Shown here piece by piece: positions 12,600-25,813 of a DNA stretch of 64,000 nt (position 1 is the first letter of the stretch; the number at the start of each line of letters is the position of its first letter). The translations under genes and the position numbers were made by a program. The notes beneath the pieces were generated by a model. The model was not told the origin of the DNA and searched no databases. It saw only the letters and a list, made by a program, of their open reading frames with translations. Origin of the DNA: Patiria pectinifera (taxonomy: Eukaryota; Echinodermata; Asteroidea; Valvatida; Asterinidae); NCBI GenBank assembly GCA_029964075.1, contig CM057149.1, positions 8,318,465 through 8,382,464 of the forward strand. The letters run 5' to 3'.

Positions 12600-15381
12600 T
12601 TGTGGACAGCCACTTGACATGCATGATTTCAGCTGTGAGGAATATCAAACCCACTTGAAAATTTAAACTGTCAAATAACTCGTCAGCTACTACCTCAATG
12701 TCAGTGTTCAAAAATTTTGATAAAATTCAATTTTAAATATTTGCGCAGGATGCACAGCACTATGTACATGTACATGTTGGCTTGCTGAAAAGTAAGTTTT
12801 TTTCTCGGAGCACTGTAGATCATGTTTGTTCAACAAGGAGGAAATGCATATAGTTCAAGCCAAAATATTCTGGTACCGGTACATATGTACAATGTGCTAT
12901 GAATGAACTTACATTATTTCGTCAAGCCATGTTTTTTTGGAGAGATTAAGTGCAACTTTGTGAATGTTGTTCGCTATCCTCTGCCAAAAACCACCTGTTT
13001 TTTTTTATGAAACAATAATTTGTTATACTCCCTAAAACCTTCAGCTTCAACATTAACTCGGTGGTATTTTTAGAATCACTACAAATTTGCACTTCCAATT
13101 TGCCACAGCATAATGACCAACCATCGCCCAAGTCAAATAAACACCTTTCAGTCATTTTTGTTCCTAAGACAAATAAATCGACCAATTTATTACAAACTTG
13201 TAACCGGTTCCCACAGCTGCGGGCTGTGTAGGTCCAGCGGTAATAATGCCCTTCCCCTTTCAAGATCAACATCCGTAAAATTGAAAATAAACAACCAAAA
13301 GTGAAGGGGGGATGTATCAGGAATGTTCTGTCATGTTTGGGTGAAGGCCGGGCAGAGCCACAGAACAAGGGAACAGAATTGGATGCAACATCTGTCATCG
13401 TCACTGCAAGTTCAGTGGGTTCCAACTATGTACTCGATAAACATAAAACAAGAACGATGCAGGTACACACAAAAAAAAATACATATAAACACATGTAGTG
13501 GAAATTTTGAGGAGAAATTAAAGAAAAGTACAGTGGCTGAAGTAAGTTTATATGTTTGTAAATTATAAATTTAGTATTTATGCCCAGCCAGTATTTATAG
13601 ATTCATAGGATTGTTGACATTTGATCAAAGTAGAGCCTCTCAATAAGGGCTGAATTTTATGCTTCTTGAGCCTAGCCCATCCCAAGATACCGGTACCGGT
13701 ACCTGCAGCTGAAGTCTTGTTGGATTCCAGTGCACCTTGATTGGATTGGCTTCTCGTGACAGTGACACCCCCCCCCCCCCCCACCCAGTGGTGCGTCAAG
13801 AGTGCATCATGTTCTTGGCTGTGACACAGGGGTGCTTCAAGTCATGCTTTGGTCTAACAGTTTGGGTGCGTCACTTCATCACAATCTGTGAAAGGTGGGT
13901 CAAAAAGGCTGCCAAATAGCGTCAAATCTAGATACATTTGCTGCATCACTATAGTTTGACTCAGAGAATACCAAATGTACATAGATGTATGGGTAGGCTT
14001 AAACCGCGTTTGAGAAAGTTTTTCATCGTTAAGCAAATTAGGACGACGTTCGGCTATCCCCACAGCATTTTCAGTCCCCACAAATACCTTGTACAGATGA
14101 GTGTATGTACAGTATGTCCCCACAACTACGGAGCAAGAATGTGTGTCCCCATACAAATACAACTTCTTCTTTTTTCATAAAATACCAGTAGTTGCACAGA
14201 ATTCAAATTCTATGCACAGGTTTGAAGATACTAAAATTTACATAATGTACTTGAAGCTGTCAGGTCCATGGCATTGCCACTTGAGGCAAATGGCTTCAAG
14301 TGGAAAGTTGAAGGGGCTATTTTTTTCCCTAAGGGTGTTCACAAGAAGTGCTTCAGTGATGGTCGATTCTGAAACTGAAAAAAAATAAAAATATTCTGGC
14401 ATATTACTGGTTTCTCTTCCTCTTTTATAATAGCATTTAATACTTGTGGTCCTGGGTAATAAGGCATGATTTATTGAAAATGTGAAGTATAGGCCTACAG
14501 GATGGGCTGGATTGCAGAAATCACACAATCCTTGACATACGTGTGCACAGATCCAAAAATAACACATGTCCGACTCGACTTTTGATCCTAAATAACTCTG
14601 TTTACCAAAATGGAATTAAACCAAATGAGATCATGTGAGCACGGCATGACAAAGTTATGGAATGACTTTCATCGGTTTTGTGCAAGAGGGTTAGATTTAA
14701 ATGCCATACGAAAGAAAAATTCTTACTTTCAGAGTCTGCCACTTTCCATTTTGGTAATAATTCTATGATAAAAGAGTTATTTACGATCAAATGTAGGACA
14801 TGTTTTTTTTTACACGTACCTTTGCGTGGATGAAACACTTTGTATATGTATGTATGTACACACACTTAAAAAATATTGTTTAGACCGAAAAAATTTAAGG
14901 AATTCACAAAGTGTTAAAAACAAATTCCTCGCTTTGTGCTCCATCAATGGTCAGGAGTGAATTGTCATTAAAAACACAGCTCAGTTGAAAGCATTGAATC
15001 TAGATGAATGATACTTTACACCACAGACAAAAAAAAGTCTATCAGGGGGCAATCACTGCTGAGAAACTGCCCCACAATCCAAGGAATTCTCTACACAGAA
15101 GATGCAGACAAAATGCTTGAAGGACTTTCTAGTATCAATGAAGTCTAGGTACGTGTATCTCTGCCTCTAAGCTCAGCTCTATAGACTGAAAACCTGTGAA
15201 TGTACTGAATACAAATTTCACTGAAGTGGCCACCCAATGCCTACTCCCGACTCTAAGTTGTTAATTGAATGAGAACAAGTTACCCCTACAAGTGGGGGAG
15301 GTGGGTATGTAGCTTCCTGGCCATGGCTCTACAGTGTCAGTAAAGGGACTTTGAATTGGGCAAGGTTCACGTGACAATTTC
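12600..15381. other. Presumed intron 1, part 4; no gene seen
   Basis: A 159-codon minus-strand ORF (12946-13425) has no recognisable domain, no signal peptide and no splice context, and I treat it as chance. A poly-C run lies at about 13770 and ACCGGTACCGGTACC at 13688-13702. Nothing else recognisable. Confidence 0.4.
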
Positions 15382-15849
15382 TAGGGTTGTGCATCGGAAC
15401 CGGGTACCCGAGTACCCGACCGTTAATGTCAGGAAACGGTTCCAGATTATGGAATCGAGTACCAATAACCAACTTTGCAAATTACTTGGTTACATGTACT
15501 TCTCAGATAATGAAAAAGAAAGGTTGTGAAGTCATTTGTGGGGAATTTTCAAAATAAAACCCAGGCCGCATGGGAAAACAAAACATATTTCACATATATG
15601 ATGCTCGCAAAAGCTGCACTTTACACTGTAAAGCTATAAAGCTCACTGTACACACTTGTATCTTGCCGCATTGATGCGCTGATGCGGTTGTATTATCTTG
15701 CGGACCTTGGTAAACAATCTCAACAGCAACTTTCCGAGATTTGAATTTTGGCAAGTTTGGCGTTGTGTTTCTTTAACAGGTACCCGGGTACCCGTTTTTT
15801 TCTCAATCGGGTACTAGGTTCCCGTAATACCCGTAAATGCACACCCCTA
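15382..15849. mobile_element. hAT-type MITE with 8-bp target duplication
   Basis: The ends are TAGGGTTGTGCA and TGCACACCCCTA, an imperfect inverted terminal repeat. They are flanked by identical 8-bp direct repeats ACAATTTC (15374-15381 and 15850-15857), the size made by hAT transposases. Both subterminal regions carry GGGTACCCG/GGTACCCGGGTACC dyads. The 468-bp interior has no ORF, so the element is non-autonomous. Confidence 0.88.
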
Positions 15850-15857
15850 ACAATTTC

Positions 15858-17670
15858 TTTAATTTACGGTATGATAGAATAAGGAAGAGTTTGTGTAACA
15901 GGCACATATATAAAAGTTTCTTGATTCTGCGATACATACACCTGGAGTAAGCGTACACATGCTGCAATGTACCGGTACTGTAATTTAAGACATTTTAATT
16001 TATTCGTGCCTTTAGGTTCACATACATGTATGTACATGTACATGATATGAAATGCTGTTCTTTAGGCCACAGCAAAATCCAACTACGGTAAGTCTGATGA
16101 CAGCAGAGTGTAATGGCGCTGAATTTAATGGAATCCATTCAATCCAACAGTTTATTACAACCTTAAATAATAAATCAAAAATATGCCAATACATGTATGT
16201 TTTAGAAACACGTTAATTAAACAGAATACCGTTAACAAAGTACATGTACAATGTACATGTATAAAAGATATTTACACGTAAGCAAATTACAAACTAAAGT
16301 TATTTTCCAACTTACATGCATACAAGTGTACCTTGATGGTTTTTGGGCCGTTATCGTTATTTTTTTTTCTCAGCCTTAGAAATGAACACAAAGGAGAGCT
16401 TCACAAATACAATTCAGATTTTCTAAAATTATTTTGATGCGTCAGTCTGACTCTGAGAGTAGAGTTAGAGAATAATACTTTATTTTAATGAAACATATTG
16501 TACAAATGTACACACAGGTATAATTTCTGCATGCACACATCTTACCGGTACATGCATGAAAAGCGGCCTTAAAGCAAATGAAAAGTTCAGAATAATTGGA
16601 GAATTCTTGCATCAGTAGTTCCATTCAACAGAGAGACCGCCACATTAGTGTTCATGTCACTTCACCACAATGCAGTGCAGTAGGCCCTAAGTTTCTTCTG
16701 AATCTGTCAACAATGAACAAGTTTTACAACCACACTAGACATTCCTCAACATTTCCCACAACACCAAAGGCATACTGTGCAGCATTGGTATGCCAACTTG
16801 CCTGTTGAAAGTCATAAAGAACTGGTGGGAAAAATGCACACTTGCAATGTAATGTAACTTGACAGTAATTTACGCACACCTTAGGTCATAGTAATATCTG
16901 TACTGTTAAAAGTCTGTCAAAAAAAGATCTTTTCAGAGATCATTATGTTAACAAAATAATACTGGGGTGGGGTTCAGAGCCCGCTTTTTAAAAAGGCCCC
17001 GAAAAAAATTGATTCTAGACGCTCTGTGGTGCGTTCTGAGGCAATTTCTGACCACTTTAACCAATATTTTCTTTGCAAAAGATACATGTACCTGTAATAG
17101 AAGTGCATAATAGGGACCTGTAAATGAGACACAAGTTCAAAAATCTGGGGGACATTTGACATGATTGTGTCCCCCATCCTTCATGTTCCTGTGCCCCTGC
17201 CCCCTCCCCAGGATCGACGCCCATGGCTTGATGCCAAATTGGTACCTCCCAACCTTTCAATACAGCATTTGCGTTGAGTTTGAATTATTTAGGCATTTTT
17301 AACAGCAGTCGTACTACCGGGTACTTCCACATATCATGCACATTTATAACAATACCCACTGCAGTGCTTACACATTGCGTGTATGCTTAATCCTTCTTGA
17401 GGCTTATGATGCCATTGTGAATGCACAGTAATTGGTCTGTGAGTCAATGAACTCAGAAAGTTACAATGTACATTGTACATGGTGAAAAACCCATGGATTA
17501 AAAGTAACCTCCAAGGGTAAAAATGTATTGCATAGACATGTACGTGTACATGTGTATACGTGTGTATATTGTATGTGTACGAGTTTGTATTCATTCTTCA
17601 AGCAAAATTGATGGAGAAATATATAAATCATTCAGTATAGGCCTACCGGTATTTGTTTGTTCAATGTTAG
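15858..17670. other. Presumed intron 1, part 5; no gene seen
   Basis: AT-rich, with ACATGTA words at 16021-16043 and 16243-16262. No exon or element boundary was identified. Confidence 0.4.
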
Positions 17671-18029
17671 GCCCCCCAAAAAATATATTCGGTCTCTGGT
17701 CAGACCAAAGTTCCGGAATTGACGCGGCGACGCGGCTATTTTTTTTTTTTTCAAGCTTGGATTGTACAGACAAGGTGGGGTACTATTTTGCTTTTTTGGT
17801 GTCCTCATGTATACCCGTACATGTACATTGGTGGCCTTCATTATAATTTGCTTTGGTGCAATTTCCCATTCCTTGGTGCTCTTTGGTTAAAAAAATTGAG
17901 GAGGTGCGGCAATAGAGGGCGCTGTTGGAGCTACCTTGGAACATTTTGAAAAAAAAAAAAGATTGACGCGCATGATTAAAATTGACGCGCGCGCTGACCA
18001 GAGACCGACTCATTTTTTTTTGTTGGCCG
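17671..18029. mobile_element. GGTCTCTGGTC-ended MITE, copy 1
   Basis: Inverted ends: TCGGTCTCTGGTCAG at 17689 and CTGACCAGAGACCGA ending 18008, with an outer GGCC/poly-A-T shell beyond. The interior is homologous to 45411-45775 (GACGCGG, TTCAAGCTTGGATTGTACAG, ATAGAGGGCGCTGTTGGAGC, GACGCGCATG). Long T and A runs flank the inner repeat. No transposase. Target duplication not resolved. Confidence 0.75.
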
Positions 18030-19011
18030 AACAAACCCTCATCCTGATGTCTCCCAATAAAAAAAAGAAAGAGTTTGAACAAAACCCACCTTGAAACAGC
18101 ACAACATATGTATTTACCCACACCCAAAGTTTTCCAAGAAGACAGCGCAAAAATAAATCCACGTTTGTCCAACCACTCTCCATCCTCCCAAAATATCCTG
18201 GGAAAGTTTACCAAGTTTCAGACAGGTTTGCAAACATCCACAAACAGATGTCTCCTTGTTGATTCTTTTTTTGTTTGTAATTCTCCCAAATATCTACAAG
18301 CATAAATCATAACTTCAGCGCCCTGGGGCACAGCAGTTTGTCAACCTGCAGCCAAGACCCAGAGAAACAGGTTAAAGGGACTACCACACATGACCTGCTC
18401 ACAAGGTCCTATACATCATGTTCATGTTCAGGTACTCCCCAAGTTGTGATCAGACCTACACTTTAAACATAACGCAAACATCATGGAGCAAGAAAAAACA
18501 AAAGGTTCATGTATATTGCATGTATTTTTAAAATAAAACTCTTTTTATAATTTTAGTTCATGGAGGTAGAATTATGTCTCACAGTCACCTACCCATGTTG
18601 AAACTATCAGGTCAGCTTTAGTTAACCCACCCTAACTCCCCTGCATAATTTACTAGGAACCATACCCATTCTGGCAAACTCCAACACCCACACAGGAAAT
18701 TGTACACACACATTGTTGGACTTAGTTTCTGGAGGTATGCCAAACCCAATGTAAAAGACCATCAGTCTAGGGGTACTGTACCCAATCCCAACAGATTCCA
18801 GCAAAACCTGCTGCTGGACTTTGATGGGTTGAGTTCGGTTAGGGTTCAGGCCTACATGTAAATCACACAATCCAAATATTCTGTGTTTTTGAGCCACATC
18901 CATCTTGAGATTTCAGGAACCACTGTTGAACTCTAGCAAGAATCTACCACGGCTTCATTGTGGGTCCGGTGCTCTACATGTACATGGGTACAATTCCATT
19001 CCGGTCGGGAC

Positions 19012-19455
19012 CAGGGTTAAGAGGCTCTACCTGGGTAGCCGACCTGTGTACACACCAGTGCAAGTGTGAACGGTATGCCTTGCTACCTGGGTTCGATGGA
19101 ACCCGGCTCTGCATACGGTGGACACGTGTTGATTTCAACAACGGTAGGCAAGACGATGGTACGAAAAGGCCTTTAAATAGATTTTGAATTTTCTACCCAG
19201 GGAGAACCTCATCTTAACCCTGGTCTACATGTATAACCAGGGTTGGACTTTACCACACTGGTGCAAGTATGAACGGTATGCCTTGCTACCTTGGTTCGAT
19301 AGAACCCGGCTCTGCATACGGTGGACGCGTGTTGATTTCAACAAGGGTTGGCAAGACGATGGTACGAAAAGGCCTTTAGATTTTGAATTTTCTACCCAGG
19401 GAGAACCTCATCTTAACCCTGGTACTATAACCAGGGTTGGGCTTTACCTATTTAT
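19012..19455. mobile_element. Tandemly duplicated short element with ACCAGGGTTA ends
   Basis: The first unit runs from ACCAGGGTTAAGAGGC to CATCTTAACCCTGGT (about 19228), which are inverted repeats that extend inward as CTACCTGGGTAG/CTACCCAGGGAG. A second copy follows with a period of about 203 bp (CGGTATGCCTTGCTACC at 19071 and 19274), sharing the ATAACCAGGGTTGG junction. The copies are about 90-95% identical by eye. The interior has a dyad GGTTCGATGGAACC but no tRNA fold. Confidence 0.7.
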
Positions 19456-19459
19456 AAGC

Positions 19460-22400
19460 GCCAGACCAGTGTAGAAGCTCCGTTGGATTCTTGCGAGTTT
19501 CCAAACTATATTTTGGAGAGTGTAGTGAAAGGGCCGAGTACATGTCTCCCAGAAGTGACTGCCAACAAATGCACATTGTACAAAAAACATTGATCACTTA
19601 ATGAAATCATAAAGTCAGTGTTACTGAATAAGAAATACAAAGACTCAATCAAAGACTGCACCAGTCTCTGCAGCACAGAAGCTCATTGAAATGAACATTT
19701 CAATAGAAATCCACAGAGCTACAATGTACGTTATTTCTTTAAGGCGACCTCCCACAAATTCAAGGGGTCAGAGTTGTATACAGGGACCCAAGCAAAGGGG
19801 TGCCACTTGGGGTTGAATGGTGGCAATTTCTCTGATTGATTGGGTGCCAGGAACAGGTTGTCTTAATGGCAGGCAGTTCACAGCATCTTTTATGGTCTTG
19901 GTTTGGGAAATTCTCATCAAGCATATCAATTCAAGCCTGGTCGGTACGTTTTATTTTTTTTATGTCTTCGCATGCTTTTTTTTAATTGATTCATGGCAAT
20001 GATGTACACATCATGGATCTCAAAATGTATGTTATTCATGAAAAAAAGTTAAGTAGGGCCGGGCATTTTGAAATACAGTAAACTCCGGCCAAAAATCTGG
20101 AATCATCTGTTCCCAAGGCTAACTCCAGTGATAAGATCCCTAAGGACCAAGGTTCACTGACCACATTAGTCTGGATGCCAGTAATTGCTTTGGAATTATG
20201 GAAATTTACGAAGTAATGAAACCGACCCCCCCCCCCCCATTTGAATGGTCTCCTGCCGGTCATGCGTATTGTAAAGCAAGGGTCAAGATGCAGTAAACTT
20301 TGAAGATAAGAATGAAATACCGGTATCTGTAGAGAACAATGTCCACGGGATACACTGACAGTGTAAATGTAGATCATGTACAGTGGGTTCTTGCAAATTT
20401 TGCTAGCCTCAACTGAAATCCAATTTTCCCATCAAATATTGCAACATTCGCTTTTTGGCCCCCATTTGACCCTTGAATACAAGTGCTTGTAAGAGGGAGG
20501 GACCGTTTCCCACGAAAACAAAATAAGAAGTTGATGACAGAGGACTGACCTCAACCTCAAACCGGGCCAAATGCTGGCATCTGGAGTTTGGGTTAAAAAC
20601 TGCCTGCAGGAAATATTAAAATCCAATTAGGCGGCGAACCGATTCCCACAGAAAAAAAATTGCACCGTTGACCGGGATCAAGGATTTAAATGGAAATCTG
20701 GATGGTGAGAGAACTGAAAAGAGGAGGGGAATGATTGTACGAGTACAGCTGGTGAAATGATTTTTCGCTTTCCCATTCCTAAGTTAGAAGCTGAGCTAAA
20801 TAAAGTCTGATTTGTTGAATGCAACATTGTTCAAGTGCAACGTTTTTGCCATTTTAAAATTTTTTTTATTGGAGCTGACCTTGAGAGACGGACAAGGGAC
20901 AAATTGTTCTGCAGCTATTGGACTTTCCAACAGATCACAGTTTGCTGTGGTTGGATTATGATGGATTCAGCAGGTTGCCACAAGAAAACCTGAAGGAGAC
21001 TAGTGGTTTTTTTTTTTTTATAGACTTGTGCACATTTTGATACCTGTACTCCTATAGACTGCTACACCCCAACTGTGCCACTGTGCCAAGTATGGCTAAA
21101 GGCCTAGGCCCTATAGTTTGACAATACAGTTGCCCTATAGTTTGACAATACAGTCGGGCATGTACATACATGTACATACTATCTCTAGGCTAACAATAGC
21201 CAAACTAGTTTGGAGTACCCAACTATGCATGACTTAGACATCAAACACCTGTAATACATTGTATTACATTGTGTTTACTCACTGAAAAATCAATATAACT
21301 ACAGTGAGTAATAGGCAGGGCAGTTTCAGCTGCAGTGAATATTTAAAGGGATATCATGTGCGATACTCTCTGAAACTCAAACATCCTGAGCAAATGTATG
21401 CGTACCGGTACCTACATTGTACCTATAGGCTTACTGTCAAACAAAGAATAAAAGTCATCCGAACTGAATACACAATATTACAATAACCAATGAGGAATGA
21501 TACAAATATTTGAAAAATGGATTTCCTCCGACTCATTTTTTTTTTATCTTGCCAGAGGGACTTCAAATTTGGCATACGAAGAGTAATGTACGATACAGAG
21601 GCCTAATGGCACAATTGATAGGCCCTACAACTTACAAGTAAATGTGCAAACTTACATGGAATGCTTTTGAAATACTGAATCCCACAAAGCTAAATTTTAT
21701 GCTTTGTTAAACACCTCTCTGCCGGCACTGTACATGTATGCATTTTGTAGCCTCTAGACCCTTCTGGGCAAGCCACAGGTGAAATGAAACGTTGAGTAAA
21801 TGGATCATAATAACTGTCTAGTACTAAATAAATGTAAATCACCATTCAGGCAGAAAATATCCATTTACATGTAAACCCCCCCCCCCCCACCCCCAACTCC
21901 CTTTCATTACAATCTACAATTGCCAACCAAAAGTAAAAAAAACTTTTAAAAAAGTTAAAGAAATGTGCCTACGAATAACACACCCAAACTGCAACCTCCA
22001 TCTCATATTTCATGTTGACGTTTCAATGTGACAAAAGTTTTAAGTTACAGCATTATAGCTACGGGCCAAAGGTTAAGAAACGGCCCCACTTGTTGGCGCG
22101 CCTCTTGCACAAAAAAAGGTTTCCCTGGACAAGCCGGCACCCTTGAAATTTACGACATCTGCCTTGGAAGGGGATTGTGCACAGCAGGGTGGAATTGGAA
22201 AAAAAAACACTAAAATAAAAGTACATGAAAATTTGTTGAGGTGTTTTGGAGCTAAAATGTCATTGAACGCAGACACAATAATTCAATTGAAACTTGAGTA
22301 ATAAACTTTCAAAACTTATGCACAAAAGATCACTTAACCTGTAATTTTACATGTAAAACTAAAAATGTGGTTTATGTAAATTACTTTATAATATGAATGT

Positions 22401-24532
22401 CATATAAATGTGTAGGTGTGCACACGTTGTAAGTTTCCATACAATGTATATATCCCAAACCAATTACAATACCCCCGGGGAAAAAGGAAAACACATATAA
22501 TTTTTTGTTTACATCTGAAACAGTGACATTTTAAAAACTGTTTTGGGAACTTTTAAAAACAAGTACAGGTCTACACGTACACTCTGTAAGCCAACACAAC
22601 TTTAACTGCTTTGTCCAACTTATTATTTTGTATAGCCTACAGTAAATGTTCACTGCAAAATAAAAAAAATGAATTCAAATAATTTGTGTACAGGTTCAAA
22701 AATTTCCCCCTTGAAAATTCAAGTCTGAACTTGTCTTTTTCCATAACCTGTCCTATCCTACATGAAATATCTGGCTGACAATGATAAGACAAAGTGTCGC
22801 TAGGGGCCTGGGGAAATCACCCATTACCCAATCCATAAACCACAAGCTGTCCATATCTATTAGATTGTACACATTCTGGGCTATTTGACCTTGATTGCAC
22901 TGTCTAGAGTCAGGGAGCTCCGTACCCTGGGTTCAACTACCCACGCCTGGTTCCCACGGTCTGCCCAATCTGCAGTTGTGGTATGCGGACCGCCAGCCAA
23001 CAGACACTGGTGGGCAAGTCGGATCGGAAATGATTCCATCAATCAGTACAGGAGACAGGTACATGTTTGCAGACACAGTACAAAGTTCAGCATTTTTTCC
23101 CCCTGATTATTTCAGTCAGATTTGACATTGGTGATAAAATTCCTTCTGATAGCTTTGTCAAGTGCTTGCAAACACAAACTTCAGCATTATTGCAAACATG
23201 TAAATTTTGAATAACAATGCGTTTGTCCACAATTTTTGAAAAATTTAACGGCCACACAGTTTAACATTTAGGATCACTAAGAACATTCTGTACATTTATG
23301 TAGAAATTTTAAAAACACGTAAATCTAATCTTTAAATATTCATGTTTGGATGAGTAATGTATAATTTGGAAATTAATTGACATTATACAGTTTGGATTTG
23401 GAAGGATATTTGACCTTTTTTCTTTGTTTTTTTCCCCTCATTTTTGTATCATAAATTAGGCCAGAAAATAGTTCTGCTTCCGGTTTCCCTACCTACCCTA
23501 TTCTGACAGCCCCTACTTTTTTATGGGAAAAATGAGCAAAAACACCCAAACCATCAATTTCTACCTTTTACCCTTGACTACAAGCAGACGCCTCCATATG
23601 ATCACACACAAACAAATTTGCCCCCTCCCCCCCAAAAAAATTCTCTATTTATTATTAGTACCTACCCTATTTACGAATGCCATGTAATCGGAAGCATTTT
23701 TTTTTTTTTTGCCTTGGGGATAAGTAAACGCCGATCGTGTATTCTACGGGCCCGGTTCCTATAGTATTTGAGCACGATAGGGGAACAAAATCCACTTTTA
23801 AATTATTTGACCAACATGACCAACCAAACTAGTTGGCGACATTTAAGAACATACATATATGTAGGTACATATGTCATAGTTAAGGGCAGGGTTGGATTTT
23901 TGAGGGAAATTTAGGGGTAAAATGACAATCACAGCGACAAAATGCAACAAGAAAATAACGATGGCGATGACCGCGGCGATGTACAGTGAGCACGCAAGTC
24001 CCGCTGCACGGCACCAACCGGCCCGCAAACCGTGTATGAAATTTGTAATTTCTACCCCAAGAAACTGTTCAAAAATTACCAAAAAGGTGTCAAAACATTG
24101 AGAACATTGAGAGAAGTCTGCTTTAGCCTAGGTTGACAATGTCATTTTTTAGAAATGAAAGCAATTCCTGATTCTTTTTCTAATTTGATCGCAACAAAAC
24201 AGGGGCCCTACACCACGTACACTACACGATCGCCCTACACATGCTACATGTACATGTACATTGAACATGTTGAACTTCTAATTTCTGATTAGTTTTTGGA
24301 ACGTTAAATTTAATCAAACTCCACTGCTTCCAAAAAATGAAGGGTATTTTCAAGCAAATCTGGATAGATTTTGGAGAGGCCGTTAGCCAGTAGATTTAAT
24401 ATTCAAAGTGAAAGGAGATTGTATTTGTACATCGTTTGTTGTGCACATCATCGTGGCGACATGCCAACACAACAACAGGTAAAGTCTATTAAGTTTATCT
24501 CTCCCGTTTCTTTAAATCGAACCAATACTCAC
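19460..24532. other. Presumed intron 1, part 6; no gene seen
   Basis: About 5 kb of AT-rich DNA with poly-C runs near 20226 and 21880 and poly-T near 21010 and 23700. A pair of GCTTCCGGTT-like ends at 23476 and 23696 might bound an old element; this is weak. No exon was recognised. Confidence 0.4.
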
Positions 24533-24780
24533 CACACACACGTTGCCTTCGAAGTTGTTGCCGATGAACCCGTGCCCGTGGCGTTGACACTCCGGACCGG
24601 ACATTAGTCGTCGAAGAAGTGAAGAAAACGTCAAGAAATTCCCCTAAACAGCCCGATGATGTACCGACGTCACACCAGTCAATAGTGAAGTTGACACTAG
24701 CATGCCTAAGTCCCAGTTGCGCTGATGTTGAAATTCGACCACAGCTCGGACGTGCACTGCCTGCACTCAGTCAGTAATCT
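24533..24780 (-). other. Candidate untranslated first exon and promoter region of the plexin
   Basis: A CpG-richer, less repetitive segment ends on the minus strand in a full consensus donor (GTGTG then GTGAGTATTGG, last exon base 24533). It lies in the correct orientation to supply the 5' UTR exon that the plexin coding exon needs, which would give a first intron of about 22 kb. No large ORF on the minus strand interrupts the interval between them. The right edge (24780) is arbitrary because no TATA box or initiator could be defined. The link to the plexin is inference from position, strand and splice-site quality only. Confidence 0.35.
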
Positions 24781-24866
24781 TATTTCACAACATTCCTAGC
24801 GGTTGATTTGGAAAGTTTGGTCCATAGAACGAGAAAGACATGGTTTGGTCCGAGCGACTTTGCAAT

Positions 24867-24880
24867 AGCGCCCTCTATCG
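24867..24880 (-). promoter_or_regulatory. CTCF-like core word
   Basis: TAGAGGGCGCT on the minus strand, matching the AG(A/G)GGGCGC core preferred by CTCF zinc fingers in many animals. Sequence match only. It lies just outside the putative plexin first exon. Confidence 0.25.
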
Positions 24881-25813
24881 CCACCTGATCAAACCACCTG
24901 TTGCGTTTACGTACGTGGGCGTGGCCCTTTCAGAGTTTTCATAATGAATAAGAAAACATTCCGCATTCTTTGCACGTGATTCATGTGTCATTCACGAGCA
25001 AAGGCGAAACGAAACTGGGGGAAAAATGATAACAGTTTCAAGAAATATCGTGTTTTTTTTTTCATTCATAGGAAAAGGCAAATACAATATCACCGTGTCG
25101 GTTTGTGCATGTATTTTAAATGTTGCGAAATAGGCCAATTTTGAAAACCTTTGATCAATTAAAAAAAAGACAGAACAAAGGAGGTAATTAGATTCGTGCG
25201 TATTTTTCGAATTGTTTATACAGTTCCAAGGGGGTTGGGGGTTGGGAAATGAGTCAATCATAACGTCGGTAAAACTTTTTGTATTGCATGTTAATTTATT
25301 GACAACAGAGGGCGCTATTCCAAAAAGTTAGTGTACGTCATAGAGCTGTATACACCTAGTCAACGCCCCCCCCCCCCCATTTCTGTTAATTTTTTTCACA
25401 GAAATTGTATTTGAAATAATGCGACCCCCCCCCCCCTGCTCTGACACCCTCCAAATATACTGGTTATAATGCAGGCGCAGTTCTACGGGAGGGGGGGGGG
25501 CATAGCCCCCTGACCCAATTTTGTCTAGCCACCTCCCCCAAAAAGCCATTAAAAAAATGGCAGTAGCCAAATTTAGAAATTGACGTCACCTGCAAATTGT
25601 CTAACCCCCCAACAAAATAGTCGTGAAAAGGGGGTATTTGTACACTATTAGGTAATGTAGTATGCGTGGTTGTAGGATTTTATCAGCGCCCCCCAGCGCC
25701 TAAGTGTCCGGGAAAAAACCACCGGTCTACATTTCAGCACGCCTCCCTGCAAACATTTCTGGATCCACCCCTGCTAGCCCCCCCCCCCCAAATATAGGCT
25801 CTTAGAACCGTGC
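24881..25813. other. Gene-free stretch with poly-C/poly-G runs
   Basis: Runs of 9-13 C or G at about 25366, 25427, 25491 and 25779. A block around 25700-25770 (GTCCGGGAAAA, CTCCCTGCAAACATTTCTGG, ATCCACCCCTG) is repeated near 27635-27700 and has the look of a CAGGGGCGGATCCAGG-type transposon end. No gene. Confidence 0.45.

Noticed and set aside
12946..13425. 159-codon minus-strand ORF in the presumed plexin intron
   Set aside because: No domain, signal peptide or coding-like composition; runs through simple-sequence patches; no splice context.
17783..18214. 143-codon minus-strand ORF
   Set aside because: Lies across the GGTCTCTGGTC-ended MITE and its poly-A/T shell; not a gene.
19088..19105. 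tRNA B-box (GGTTCGATGGAACC)
   Set aside because: It is a dyad inside the tandem element; no A-box or cloverleaf fits.
22900..22960. Possible tRNA-derived SINE (CTGGGTTCAACTACCC)
   Set aside because: B-box match too weak, and no A-box 30-60 bases upstream.
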